From JBDSLU01 sp963844435 (GTDB lineage Bacteria; Acidobacteriota; Vicinamibacteria; Vicinamibacterales; Vicinamibacteraceae), in the NCBI GenBank assembly GCA_963844435.1, contig CAWJOG010000002.1, positions 62,001 through 126,000 of the forward strand: a DNA stretch of 64,000 nt, given 5' to 3'. The notes under the pieces are model-generated. The model ran no database searches, was not told where the DNA came from, and was given only the letters and a program-made list of their open reading frames with translations. This document shows, one piece after another, positions 19,630-33,233 of this stretch (within the stretch, counting starts at the first letter, position 1; each line of letters begins with the position of its first letter). The translations under genes were made by a program, and so were the position numbers.

Positions 19630-20115
19630 TCATTTGGTGAACAGCTGCCGGTCGACGCGGAATTCGCCAAGCCGCGTCCACTGCCGCGACCCGTGCTTCA
19701 CGAACAGCTCGACCTTCGCGTCCTTGAACATCGAGTGCTGCAGCATCTGGGTGCGGGCGGCGGGACTGGAGTAGCCGAGATCGCTGGACAGGTTGAATGG
19801 GCCGAGGCTCGTGCCGGGCCCGAACTCCGCGCCTTGGGTGGCCCAGATCACCTTCGAGCCAAGCTCCTCGGTGTCGTCGATGATGCGGAAGACGGCGTTC
19901 AGCTGCAGGTAGGACAGCGACCGATCGGCGCCGTTCTTGATCTTCAGTGAGATCGTCGGCACCAGCTTGTTCTGCCCATCGACGATGCCTTTGTCGAGCC
20001 AGCCGGTGACGACGTCGGTCACCTGCAGCGCCTGTTTGGCGTCCGGTTCCGACCCGCAGGAGACGGAGCCGGCGAGGCCGGCCAGGAGCACGACGAGCAG
20101 CCACGCGCGGCGCAT
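19630..20115 (-). CDS. predicted lipoprotein of unknown function
   Basis: 161-residue protein with an N-terminal MRRAW charged start, a hydrophobic core and a lipobox-like SVSCGS. The mature part looks like one beta-sandwich: VTGWLDKGIVDGQNKLVP, ISLKIKNGADRSLSYLQLNAVF and a C-terminal LGEFRVDRQLFTK. The pattern of a partner-strand NG-D-LSYL segment resembles FxLYD/DUF-type domains of extracytoplasmic lipoproteins. Start ATG 20115. Close spacing to the permease suggests an operon. Confidence 0.7.
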   Translation of the reverse strand: MRRAWLLVVLLAGLAGSVSCGSEPDAKQALQVTDVVTGWLDKGIVDGQNKLVPTISLKIKNGADRSLSYLQLNAVFRIIDDTEELGSKVIWATQGAEFGPGTSLGPFNLSSDLGYSSPAARTQMLQHSMFKDAKVELFVKHGSRQWTRLGEFRVDRQLFTK

Positions 20116-20189
20116 GCCGTCATTGTATCCGCAGGGGCATGCAAGGTTCCGCGCCGCGGATGCGCGCTGAGGGTGCGCACCGCCAACAA

Positions 20190-21137
20190 TCAGAACTCGC
20201 GCACTTCGACGCGGCGGCGGAGCTCGTCGGTCGGCAGCCGACCCGAGAGGCGCTCGGCGAGATCGCTGCCCTTGACGCGGAGGATGATCGTCACCACGTC
20301 CGGCGCGGCGCCAGGCATGACCACGTCCTGGTTGTCGCGCGCGGCGACGGTCAGCCACTCGTCGGGGCCGAGCGGCAGCAGCGCACCCCAGTCGAGCATG
20401 GCGCCGATCAGCGCCTCGCGGACCTGATCCTCGTAGGCCAGATCGGGGCTGCGCCAGAGCGCGGCGTCGGGCTCTGGCGGCGGCGCGACCACGACCATCG
20501 GCTTGTCGCCGTCGGGAGCGGCCGGGGCCGGCGCGGCCACCGTCGACGTCGACGCCTCCATCGCGCCGCCGGGCGGCGGCGCGGTGACCATCGGCCGCTC
20601 GGCCGGGCGGACGCCGCGCGGCACCGGGCGGACGGCCAGCTCGATCTGCCGCATCGCGCGCTCCGCTTCGGCGCGGGCCTTCGGATCGAGCTCGCCGGCG
20701 ATCCGCTTGAGCGAGCCGAGCGCCTCGGCCACGCCTTCGTGCTGCTGACGCATGACGCGCGCCGTCCAGCCCATGGTCTGGCGCATCGCCGCCGGCACCT
20801 CGACGTCGAAGAACAGCCCGTAGCCTTCGAGCCGGTAGCCGCGCGCGTGGGCCGCGCCGGCGAGCTGGATGAGATCGGGCGAGACACGCTGCAGCTGCTC
20901 GTTCAGGCGCAGCGCCGCCTGCTGCACCGACTTCTCGAGCACGCCTTCCATGACCCTGACCTTGTAGCGCGCGTCGGCGGCCTGCTGCCGGCCGCGCTCG
21001 GGCGACAGGGGCGTGGACGGCGCCGATGCAGCCGGCGGCGGCGCGACCTGGCCGGCCGCGAGGCTGGCACCGGGCGCCGATGCCGCTACCACCACGATGC
21101 CGATGAGCACGTGCCGGCCACGAACCACTCGGATCAC
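20190..21137 (-). CDS. exported protein of unknown function in the sigma/anti-sigma operon
   Basis: 315 residues. GTG at 21137 overlaps the anti-sigma stop (GTGA), so it is translationally coupled. A signal peptide precedes the site SLAAGQ. The middle (residues about 45-160) is helical and charged, with KVRVMEGVLEKSVQQAALRLNEQLQ; a Pro/Ala-rich linker follows, then a C-terminal part with LAYEDQVREALIGAMLDW and VVTIILRVKGSDLAERL. I do not recognise the family. Its place as third gene of a sigma/anti-sigma operon suggests an envelope-stress sensor or target acting in the periplasm. Confidence 0.7.
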   Translation of the reverse strand: MIRVVRGRHVLIGIVVVAASAPGASLAAGQVAPPPAASAPSTPLSPERGRQQAADARYKVRVMEGVLEKSVQQAALRLNEQLQRVSPDLIQLAGAAHARGYRLEGYGLFFDVEVPAAMRQTMGWTARVMRQQHEGVAEALGSLKRIAGELDPKARAEAERAMRQIELAVRPVPRGVRPAERPMVTAPPPGGAMEASTSTVAAPAPAAPDGDKPMVVVAPPPEPDAALWRSPDLAYEDQVREALIGAMLDWGALLPLGPDEWLTVAARDNQDVVMPGAAPDVVTIILRVKGSDLAERLSGRLPTDELRRRVEVREF

Positions 21138-21961
21138 TGCTGCGGAACTCCCAGCGAAACCCGGCGGATGGCGTCGAGCATCTGCTGGCGCTGCGTGTCG
21201 AGCCGGCCGAAGCCCTGCTCGACCTGCACCAGATCCTGCCGGCGCTGGAGATCGAAGTCGCGCGTCACTTCGGCGATGCGCAGCTGCAGGTTCTGCTGCT
21301 GCCGCACCTCGCTCTCGTCGAGCGCCTGGCGGAAGCTGCGCATCATCGCGGCGCTCTGCGCGGGGGTCAGGCTCCCGTCGGCGACGGTTCCGGTCGAAGC
21401 CGGGGTGGCCACCGCGGGCCCATCGCCGGCCGGCGGCGCGGACGTCGCGGTCACGGTCGTGGCCTGCGCCGCGCCGAGGCGCGCGATCTCGCCGCGCAGC
21501 GACGCCAGCTCCTGCCGGAGCGCGGCCGCGTCGCCGCCCGTCGCCGGGCTGGACGGCGAGGCCGCATGGCCCCAGCCCGTGCGAACGGTCAGGCCGGCCT
21601 GATCGTAGTGAATGTCCAGGCGGGCCAGCGCCATCGCGCCGCCCAGGACGATGATGGCCGCCGCCGCGGCTGGCAGGGCTCGTGCGCTGCGGGCCGACCA
21701 CGCCGCGAAGGTCTGGCGCCAGCCGAGCGGGGCGCGCGCACCCGTCTGGACCACCTCGAAGCCGAGCGCGACATCGGGGGCCGTCCAGGCCGCCAGCTGG
21801 GCGCGGACGCCGCCGAGCGCCTCGAACTCCGCCAGGCAGGTGGCGCAGACGCGGACATGCGCCTCGAGGTCGTCGCGCGATGGTACGGCGCCGGGTTCGA
21901 AGTCGTCGTAGAGCAGGCTCACGAGCGCGTCGCCGCCCGGGCAGTTTCGAAGAGTACTCAT
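21134..21961 (-). CDS. membrane anti-sigma factor with zinc-finger domain
   Basis: 275 residues. The N-terminus has the anti-sigma zinc motif HVRVCATC (H-x3-C-x2-C, about residues 35-42), which binds the partner sigma factor in the cytoplasm. One membrane helix follows at about residues 95-113, then a long charged periplasmic part (EVRQQQNLQLRIAEVTRDF) likely to form a coiled coil. The ATG overlaps the sigma gene stop (ATGA, 21958-21961) and its stop overlaps the next gene, so three genes are coupled. It presumably sequesters the upstream ECF sigma factor until an envelope signal. Confidence 0.88.
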   Translation of the reverse strand: MSTLRNCPGGDALVSLLYDDFEPGAVPSRDDLEAHVRVCATCLAEFEALGGVRAQLAAWTAPDVALGFEVVQTGARAPLGWRQTFAAWSARSARALPAAAAAIIVLGGAMALARLDIHYDQAGLTVRTGWGHAASPSSPATGGDAAALRQELASLRGEIARLGAAQATTVTATSAPPAGDGPAVATPASTGTVADGSLTPAQSAAMMRSFRQALDESEVRQQQNLQLRIAEVTRDFDLQRRQDLVQVEQGFGRLDTQRQQMLDAIRRVSLGVPQQ

Positions 21962-22641
21962 GTCGGTTCAGGCAGGGGCCGCACCAGGCGGTACTCCCGT
22001 GTCGTCCTCGCGGGGCTGATGACGGGTCTGGGGACCGGCGCCGGGCGCTCGGCCTTCTCGCCGGCCAGGGATTCGATGCCCTGGCGGTCCAGCTCGCGCC
22101 GCAGGACGGTGAGGCCCTGATAGAGGCGCGTCTTGACCGTGCTCAGGGGGCATCCCTGCAGATCGGCGATCTCCTGAAAGGTCAGCCCCTGGTACTCCTT
22201 CAGGATGATGGTGCTGCGCTGCTCCTCCGAGAGGCGCGCCATGGCGCGCTGCACGTGCGCGCTCAGATTCTTCCGGGCGACGACGTCCTCGATGGACTCG
22301 CCCGGATCCGGCTCCGACGCCATCTCGATGATGTCGACGCCTTCGGGCGCCTGGACCACCGGGGCGCGGCGCTCCTTCCGCAGCCAGTCGCGGCACAGAT
22401 TGAGCGCGATGCGATACAGCCAGGACGAGAACTTCGCCTGGCCGCGGAACCCGCCGATCGAGCGAAACGCCCGGAGGAACGTTTCCTGGGTGACATCGCG
22501 TGCATCTTCGTCGCGCCCCAGCGTGCGGTACGCCAGGGCATAGATCGGCCGCTCCCAGCGCTTGACGAGCTGGTTGAAGCTATCGGTATCGCCGTCGATC
22601 GACCGGGCGACGAGGTCCTCGTCCGAGGTCATGGTCGTCAC
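21958..22641 (-). CDS. ECF RNA polymerase sigma factor (RpoE-like)
   Basis: 227 residues. Region 2 shows RTLGRDEDARDVTQETFLRAFRS with the -10-contacting FSSWLYRIALN segment; region 4 shows RLSEEQRSTIILKEYQGLTF and the helix-turn-helix IADLQGCPLSTVKTRL. A proline-rich tail of about 30 residues follows. First gene of a three-gene operon with a zinc-finger anti-sigma factor, the classic membrane stress module; autoregulation is usual for such operons but the promoter was not recognised. Start ATG 22641, 192 bp from the divergent ABC-F gene. Confidence 0.94.
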   Translation of the reverse strand: MTTMTSDEDLVARSIDGDTDSFNQLVKRWERPIYALAYRTLGRDEDARDVTQETFLRAFRSIGGFRGQAKFSSWLYRIALNLCRDWLRKERRAPVVQAPEGVDIIEMASEPDPGESIEDVVARKNLSAHVQRAMARLSEEQRSTIILKEYQGLTFQEIADLQGCPLSTVKTRLYQGLTVLRRELDRQGIESLAGEKAERPAPVPRPVISPARTTREYRLVRPLPEPT

Positions 22642-22833
22642 ATGCTTTGACGTCGCGGGCGGCTGGCTGGCCGGGACGTAGTTTACTCGCCTGGAACGCC
22701 GCCGCAGGCGCCAGGCGGCCGCAGCCTCGCCGATCCGATCCGCTCCGATCGCGCGGCCCTGGGCGGGCCGGCGCGCGGCATGGACGCGCTGCGCCGGCTA
22801 CAATATGGGGTTCCGAGGCCCCCGGCCGCCCCT

Positions 22834-24891
<2,058 letters not shown>

Positions 24892-24945
24892 GGCCCAGAC
24901 CGGGCCGGGCGCGCGTAGAATGCGACTGGTCCTTCCGAGCGCACG

Positions 24946-25533
24946 GTGTCGTCACATCGCATCACCGGCCTGCTCCACGCGTGGCGTAAGGGCGACGACG
25001 AGGCGCTCGCCGCGCTGACGCCGCTCGTCCACGCCGAGCTGCGGATCCTGGCCCGCGCCTACATGCGCCGCGAACGCGGCGATCACACGCTGCAGCCGAC
25101 CGCGCTCGTCAACGAGTGCTACCTGCGGCTGCGTGACGCCCGCGCCGTGGAGTGGCAGAACCGCAAGCACTTCTTCGCGCTGGCGGCGCGGACGATGCGG
25201 CGCATCCTCGTCGACGTCGCGCGAGCGCGGCACTACGCCAAGCGCGGCGGCCGCGTCGCGCACGTGCCGCTCGGCTTCGACGAAGGCAGCGAGCCCGCGT
25301 CCGGACCAGGCCGCGATCTGATCGCGCTCGACGACGCGCTGCGCGCCCTGGCGAGCCGCGACGAACGCCAGAGCCAGATCGTCGAGATGCGATTCTTCGG
25401 CGGGTTCAGCAACGAGGACATCGCGCAGGCGCTCGGGGTCTCGGCCAAGACGGTGATGCGCGACTGGCAGGAGGCGCGGAGCTGGCTGCTCGACGTCCTC
25501 AGCGCCGACGATGCGCCGCGGGTCGGCCGATGA
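24946..25533 (+). CDS. RNA polymerase sigma factor, TIGR02999 (acidobacterial ECF-like) type
   Basis: 195 residues, start GTG 24946. Region 2 shows LQPTALVNECYLRLRD, typical of the TIGR02999 group, followed by KHFFALAARTMRRILVDVARAR; region 4 shows RQSQIVEMRFFGGFSNEDIAQALGVSAKTVMRDW. The stop overlaps the kinase start (ATGA, 25530-25533), the hallmark pairing of this sigma group with Ser/Thr kinases in Acidobacteria. A TAGAAT -10-like box is at 24916-24921. It has no anti-sigma gene and is presumably controlled by phosphorylation from the partner. Confidence 0.92.
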   Translation: MSSHRITGLLHAWRKGDDEALAALTPLVHAELRILARAYMRRERGDHTLQPTALVNECYLRLRDARAVEWQNRKHFFALAARTMRRILVDVARARHYAKRGGRVAHVPLGFDEGSEPASGPGRDLIALDDALRALASRDERQSQIVEMRFFGGFSNEDIAQALGVSAKTVMRDWQEARSWLLDVLSADDAPRVGR

Positions 25534-28311
25534 GCGGCCCCGGCGACGATCGTCGCGCGCACTGGGCGCAGCTGCTCGACTCGACCGCCCTCGACGTCGC
25601 GGCCCGGAGCCTGCCGCCCGAATCCGATGGCGAACTCGCCGGCCAGCGCCTCGGCCCCTACGTCGTCGAGGCGTGGCTCGGCTCGGGCGGCATGGGCGAC
25701 GTCTATCGGGCCCGCGACAGCCATCTCGATCGCGCCGTGGCCCTCAAGATCCTGCCCGCCGCCCTGGCCGTCGATGCCGAGTGGACCGCGCGCTTCAAGC
25801 ACGAAGCGCAGGTGCTGGCGTCGCTGAACCATCCGAACATCGCGGCGATCTACGGCTTCGAGACCGACGAGCGGCATTCGGCGATCGCGCTGGAACTCGT
25901 CGAAGGGCCGACGCTCGCCGATCGTCTGGCCGACGGCGGGCTCGGGCTCGACGATGCCCTCTCGATCGCGCGCCAGGTGGCGCAGGGACTCGAAGCCGCT
26001 CACGAGCGCGGCATCGTCCACCACGACCTCAAGCCGTCGAACATCGGCGTCAGCCCCGATGGGACGGTGAAGCTGCTCGACTTCGGATTGGCCACGGCGC
26101 GGCGGGCCGACGCTCCTGACGCGACGATGCCGGCCTTCGGGACGCCCGGCTATCTGAGTCGGAGCACGCCGCCGGCCGGCCGGCCGACAAGCGGGCCGAC
26201 ATCTGGGCCTTCGGCGTCGTGCTCCACGAGATGCTGACCGGGAGGCGCCGGCCGACGTGGATCGATCTGCCGAACGCGCGGGCGGTCCGGCCTCGATCGA
26301 CTGGACTGCCCTGCCGGCCTCGACGCCCGCTCCGGTCCGCCGGCTGCTGGAGCGCTGTCTCGATCGCGATCCGCGCCGGCGCCTGCGCGACATCGGCGAA
26401 GCGCGCATCGTCCTCGACGACGTCGCCACCGGCGCGGGTGCCGCCGCGCCGAGCGTCGCGCCGCCTCGAACGACTCGCCGGTGGGCGGGCTGGCCGGTGG
26501 CGGTGCTCGGCGTCGCGATCATCGCCGCCGCGGCGGTCCTCGCCACGATCCCGTTCGAATCGCGTTCGCCAGCCGTCCGGCCTGCGACCCGCTTCCCGCT
26601 GACACTGCCGCCAGGCCAGCCGCTGGTCGCGCCGACGCCGCACCACGTCATCGCCTTGTCGCCGGACGGACGCCGCCTCGTCTACGTCGGCAGCGATCGC
26701 CTCTACCTCCGCGCCCTCGGCGCCCTCGACGCCGTCGCCATCGCCGGCACCGATCGGCCGGGCGGCATCATCACCGAGCCGGCGTTCTCGCCCGATGGAC
26801 GGTCGATCGCGTTCTGGTCGGGCGGCGATCGGACGATCAAGACCATCCCCGTCGAGGGCGGGCTCCCGACGACGGTCGCGGCCGCCGACAACCCGTTCGG
26901 CCTGTCGTGGGCCGACGACGCCATCTACATGGGCGCCGGCCGCGGGGGTATCGTTCGCGTGCGGATCGGTGGGAGCCCGGCAGTGGTTGCCCGCGTGGCC
27001 GGCGACGAGTGGGCGCACGGCCCGCAACGGCTGCCAGGCGGCGGCCTGATCTTCACGATCGCACGCGGCAGCGGGATCGATCGCTGGGACACGGCGCGCG
27101 TGGTCGTGCAGCTGCCGGACGGCTCGCGGCGCACGTTGATCGAACGCGCCACCGATGCCCGCTACGTGGCCACGGGTCACCTGGTCTACGGGACGAGCGA
27201 GGGAGTGCGAGCCGTCGCGTTCGATGCCCGACGGCTGGCCGTCAGCGGATCGCCGCTCGTCACGCTGGCCGGTGTCCGCGGGTCCAGCGGGCGCGAGACG
27301 GGCGCGTGGCAGTTCGCGGTCGCCGACTCCGGGACGATCGCCTACGTCCCGGGCGCAATCCGGCGGAGCGGTCCGGCAGGCGAACTGGGCGCCGACACCC
27401 GGGTCGTCGTCGATCGCTCTGGGGTCCTGACGCCCTTGCCGCTGCCGCCCGGCGCCTACCGCGAGGTCCGGGCCGCCCGCGACGGGCGTCTCGCGATCGC
27501 CATCGACGACGGCGCCGACGCCGCCATCTACCTCTACGATCCGGTCCACCCCGGGCCTCTGCAGCGCCTGACCAGCGGCGGCCGCGAGCGCGCGCCGTTG
27601 TGGAGCGCGGATGGCCGATCGGTGGCCTTCCAGTCGGACCGCGACGGTGACGCGGCGATTTTCTGGCAGCCGGCCGACGGCAGCCGCCCACCCGAACGAT
27701 TGACGACGCCTGGCCGTGGCGAGTCGCATTGGCCGGAGGCCTGGCTGCCCGACGGACGCGGCTTCCTGTTCAGCGTCCGCGGACGTGACGACTACACCCT
27801 GTGGCTGTGCACGCTGCCGGATCGCCGGACGGCACCGTTCGGAGACGTCCGTTCGACGATGCCGATCGACGCGGTGGTGTCGCCCGACGGGCACTGGCTC
27901 GCCTACGGCGCGGCGAGCGGTGTGCACATGTCGTCCCGCAGCCTCGTCGTCCAGCCGATCCCGGCGACGGGGGCACGCTACACCTTGGTCCAGGATTGGC
28001 CGAAGGACGCGCCGACGAACGCGGCCCACAAGCCGCTCTGGGCCGATGACAGCGGGCGATCTACCTGGTGCCGCGGCTCGGACAGTTCGAACGCATTCCG
28101 GTGTCCACCCAGCCGGCCTTCACCTTCGGCAAGCCGATCGCCATCCCACGCGGATTCCAGCCAACCCTGCCCGACATGCGCCGGACGCACGACATCGCCA
28201 CAGACGGCGCCATCGTCGGCCTCGTCCTGACCGAGCCGACCTTGGCGGCCGAGTACCGAACGGCACACGATCCAGTTCGTGCTGGACTGGCTGTCGCCGC
28301 GTCGCGAGTAG
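25530..28311 (+). CDS. Ser/Thr protein kinase with C-terminal PD40/TolB beta-propeller (four frameshifts)
   Basis: Membrane kinase of about 925 residues once the frame is restored. Kinase domain (about 50-310): GSGGMGDVYRARD, ATP-binding Lys in VALKIL, catalytic HHDLKPSN (HHD in place of HRD), DFGLA and GTPGYLS. One helix follows (VAVLGVAIIAAAAVL), then PD40 repeats such as AFSPDGRSIAFWS and PLWSADGRSVAF. Breaks: near 26160 (a C seems lost before GGAGCACGCC), between 26241 and 26300, near 28055 (AGCGGG for AGCGGGG) and near 28265. Past the last one, TIQFVLDWLSPRRE is the usual C-terminus. Coupled to the upstream sigma gene. Either a pseudogene or error-affected; motifs are intact on each side. 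Confidence 0.82.
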
Positions 28312-28369
28312 TCGTCGGCCCGGTGTCCGTTTCGTCCGCCGTTTCCCGCTTGTCCTGGCGGAGGTGGAC

Positions 28370-30249
28370 ATGCCCAAGCGCTGGACAACGGTATTTCTCG
28401 CGATCGTCGTCGTCACCGCGTCGGTCGCGCCAGCGGTCGACGCCGACGGTCCCTACACGATCGCCTTCGCCAGCTTCTCGCCGCTGAATTCGGAGATCGT
28501 GATCGCCGATGCCGAGGGCCGCCACCCTCGCGTGGTGGTGGCCGGCGCCGCGCACGACGTCAACCCGGCGTTCTCGCCGGACGGACGATGGGTCGTCTTC
28601 GGCTCGCGGCGGCACGGATTGGTCGATCTCTATCGGGTCCAGGTCGACGGCACCGGGCTGGAGCGGCTCACCAATGACGACGCCTACGACGATCAGCCAG
28701 CCGTCGCGCCGGATGGCCGTCGGATCGCGTTCGTGTCCTCCCGCAGCGGCAACGCCGACATCTGGCTGCTCGACCTCGAGACGCGGGCCGTGCGCAATCT
28801 CACGTCGCACGACGGCGGCGACTACCGCCCGGCCTGGTCGCCGGACGGACAGTGGATTGCGTTCACCTCGGATCGCGATTCGCCGGGTGCGCGCGAGCGG
28901 ACGGGGGCCCGCTTCGCGCCGCTGCAGCGGACGCAGATCTATGTGATGCGCGCCGACGGTTCGGCGCCTCGCCGGGTGACGAGCGGCACGACGGCGGTGG
29001 GAGGCGCGTCGTGGTCTGCCGACGGACGCTCGCTGGCCGTGTTCGAGGCGACGCCGGACCACTGGCAGGTCCTCAGCCGCACCTTCCCTGCCGGCGGCGT
29101 CGTCGAATCGCAGATCGTGCAGGTCGACGTCGCGACGGGCGCTCGGACACCGCTGACCCGCGGTCCGGGCCGCAAGCTCTCACCACAGTGGCTGCCCGAT
29201 GGTCGGATGCCTACCAGGCATCGGACATCGAGGAGCGGCCCGGCCAGGGCTATCGCGCCCGCGACTACTGGTGCGAGACCATCAGGTTCACCGACGGCCG
29301 GCCCGGCCCGACCGGGCTCTACGCCGGCGCCCGCTGGTCGCGCGACGGGACGCGGATGGTCTTCCAGCGGTGGAACGAGGACGCCCCTCCGGCCGTGGCC
29401 CGCGTCCACAGTCGCGACCCGATGTTCCGGCTGGTGCAGACGGGCACGTTCCCGAGCTACTCGCCGGATGGCCGCCGGCTGGCGGCGAGCAACGGCAGCT
29501 TCCGGCTCTTCGGCTTGGGCCATCAGCCCCCGACCGGCCAGTGGCTGGCCCCGACTCTCCTTTATGTGACGGATGCCAGTGGCAACGGGCGGCGCGACAT
29601 CTTCGCCGACGACAGCCTGGGCGCGCTCGGTGCGACGTGGTCGCCCGACGGATCGCGGATCGCGTTCGGCGTCGGCCTCAATCAGCCGCGGCCCGGGAAC
29701 ATGGGTCCCGCCTCGATTGTCGCCGTCGCGCCCGACGGCTCCGGTCGCCAGGCGCTCGCTGGCGGCGAGACCGCCAACTACCACTTTCCCAGCTGGTCGC
29801 CTGACGGCAAGCGGTTGGTCTTCCGTTCGGCCCGTCCGGAGTCGAAAGGACTGACGATCCTGGACGTCGCGTCCGGGACGCTGTCACCCCTGACGTCCGA
29901 TGCCGGTCCGGGCACCGACACCCTGCCGGCGTGGTCGCCGGACGGCCAGTGGATCAGCTTCACCAGCCGCCGCGACGGCGACTGGGAGGTCTACGGCATC
30001 CACCCGGACGGGACGGGCCTGAAGCGCCTGACCACGAGCGACGGCAACGACGCCCACTCGGCGTGGTCGCCCGACGGCCGCTGGATTGCCTTCGGCAGCG
30101 CCCGCGGCGGCTTCAAGGATGAAATGGCGCGCGGCGGCGGCGGACAGGGCGCCACCGATATCTTCGTGATGCGCGCCGACGGCAGCGACGTCCGGCGCCT
30201 CACCGATGACGCTGCCGAAGAAGGCACCCCCGCCTTCGCCCCACGCTGA
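28370..30249 (+). CDS. exported PD40/WD40-like beta-propeller protein (TolB-like), one frameshift
   Basis: About 625 residues. A GGAGGT ribosome site sits 4 bases before ATG 28370, and a signal peptide ends after APAVDA. The mature part has about nine PD40 repeats, each with a W/AFSPDGR(W/Q)IAFxS core, for example AFSPDGRWVVFGS, AWSPDGQWIAFTSDRD, SWSPDGKRLVFRS and AWSPDGRWIAFGSARGG. The frame slips near 29206 (GGTCGGATGCC, consistent with one lost G), joining LPDGR to AYQASDIEERPG. TolB-like repeats form a periplasmic propeller; the role is unknown, possibly binding or peptidase-associated. It follows the kinase gene by 58 bp and shares the propeller theme. Confidence 0.83.
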
Positions 30250-30285
30250 CCGGTCCTACCGGTTTCGAGCGTGCGGTTCAGCTTT

Positions 30286-30313
30286 CGCCGCCGAAGTGTG
30301 CGCCTCGGCGGCG
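30286..30313 (+). terminator. possible transcription terminator hairpin
   Basis: A 9-bp perfect stem CGCCGCCGA/TCGGCGGCG encloses a 10-base loop, 37 bp after the PD40 gene stop, with a TTTT run starting 10 bases past the stem. A smaller ACCGGT-CCT-ACCGGT palindrome lies at 30250-30264. Good pairing, poor T-tract placement. Confidence 0.45.
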
Positions 30314-30637
30314 ACGTGCCGCTTTTCTCCAACTTCGTATTACAATTTGGTGATTCGCTGACAGATTCGTCGACACCCCCGACTATCGGGCGCGCCTCCC
30401 AAGTGATTGAACCTCAATCATTTCGGCCCCGATCGGCGGTTGTTGGGCTGGGCACGGGCCTTGCGATGAGGTGTGCGGGCGGGTGCTCGGAATGCACGCC
30501 GACCCGACCAGGAGCCGAGGGGAAGGGTGCGAGAGCTAGATCTCGGGCTTCGGCCCCCAGCACGTCGCCAGTCGAATGGATCAATCCGCCGCACGTCCGC
30601 TGCCGAACGTCCGTCCACGCGTCCACCGCTGGCCATC
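30314..30637. other. 324-bp intergenic region before the histidine kinase
   Basis: Less GC-rich between 30330 and 30425. A TACAAT box at 30341-30346 could be a -10 element of the two-component operon; a clear -35 was not found. Reading frames here are shadows. No RNA gene recognised. Confidence 0.45.
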
Positions 30638-31813
30638 ATGGTGAGCGCCACGAGCTCCGATCGGTTCTTCAGGGACATCGTCGGCAGCATGCGCAACGGC
30701 GTCATCGCCATCACCCGCGACGGTCACATCGCGGTGATGAACGACGTCGCCTGCCACGCGCTGCACGTGCCGGTGCGGGCGACCAACATCGGCGGCCACT
30801 ACGCCGACGTGCTGCACGCCGCGCCCGAAGTGGTCCGCATCCTCAACGCCGCCTTCGAGGCGGAGCACCTGCCGAACCGCGCCGAGCTGCGGCTCAAGTC
30901 GACCGGCCGGGTCATCGGCTACACGCTGTCGCTGATCCGCGGCGAGGACGGCGAGGTCAGCGGCGCGACGCTGTTCTTCAAGGACCTGACCCGCGTCGAG
31001 CAGCTCGAGGAGCGCGAGCGGCTGCGCGACCGCCTCGCCGCGCTCGGCGAGATGGCGGCGGCGATCGCGCACGAAGTGAAGAACCCGCTCGCCGGCATCG
31101 AGGTGATGGCCGGCCTGCTGCGGCGCCGCCTGGCCGGCCAGAGCGAGGCCCAGGCGACGCTCACCGACATCATCAACGAAGCCAAGATGGCCAACGCCAT
31201 CGTCATCGAGGTGCTCGACTTCGTGCGGCCGATCCGCCTGCAGGTCGAGCCGGTGCCGGTTGCGCGCGTGCTGCACGACGCCGTGCACGGCGCCGAAGCG
31301 ATGGTGCCGCGCCGGGGGACCGCGCTGCGCATCGACGTGCCGGATTCCCTGCCGTCCATCGAAGGCGACGGCGGCCAGCTGCGGCAGCTGTTCACGAACC
31401 TGGTGTCGAACGCGTTCGAGGCCCTCGACGGCCGCGGCACGGTAACGATAACGGCCCAGTACGTGCCGGGTGACGATGGCCCCGGCGCCGATGCACTGGC
31501 CTCGATGCCGACCATCGTGGTCGACGTCGCCGACGACGGGGCGGGCATCCCCGACGACCTGCAGGATCGCATCTTCAACCCGTTCTTCACGACGAAGCCG
31601 CGCGGCTCGGGCCTCGGCCTGGCCATCGTCCGCAAGATCGTGGACGCCCATGACGGGCGCATTTCGGTCGCCTCGCCGCCCTCGGGCGGCGCCCGGTTCC
31701 GGGTGGTGCTGCCGCTGAACGGCCTGCCCGATCGGACGGAGTTCCGGTGCCCCAGGATGGCGGCGCCCCCGGCGGTCCACGCAAGCGCTGACGCGCGCAC
31801 AGAACGAGGTTAG
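30638..31813 (+). CDS. NtrB-type sensor histidine kinase with PAS domain
   Basis: 391 residues, soluble. PAS domain at about 10-120 (GVIAITRDGHIAVMNDVA). Dimerisation/phospho-acceptor region with LAALGEMAAAIAHEVKNPLAGIEVMAGLL, the phosphorylated His in AHEVKNP (about residue 148). The HATPase domain shows NLVSNAFEALD (N-box), DDGAGIP (G1) and FNPFFTTKPRGSGLGLAIVRKI (F/G2). Start ATG 30638. The response regulator begins 5 bp after its stop, so they form a pair. No membrane helix, so the signal is likely cytoplasmic. Confidence 0.92.
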   Translation: MVSATSSDRFFRDIVGSMRNGVIAITRDGHIAVMNDVACHALHVPVRATNIGGHYADVLHAAPEVVRILNAAFEAEHLPNRAELRLKSTGRVIGYTLSLIRGEDGEVSGATLFFKDLTRVEQLEERERLRDRLAALGEMAAAIAHEVKNPLAGIEVMAGLLRRRLAGQSEAQATLTDIINEAKMANAIVIEVLDFVRPIRLQVEPVPVARVLHDAVHGAEAMVPRRGTALRIDVPDSLPSIEGDGGQLRQLFTNLVSNAFEALDGRGTVTITAQYVPGDDGPGADALASMPTIVVDVADDGAGIPDDLQDRIFNPFFTTKPRGSGLGLAIVRKIVDAHDGRISVASPPSGGARFRVVLPLNGLPDRTEFRCPRMAAPPAVHASADARTERG

Positions 31814-31818
31814 AGACG

Positions 31819-33226
<1,408 letters not shown>

Positions 33227-33233
33227 CGGGAGC

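Noticed and set aside
28040..28070. programmed ribosomal frameshift in the kinase gene
   Set aside because: No slippery heptamer or downstream pseudoknot is seen, and four separate breaks in one gene fit random indels better.
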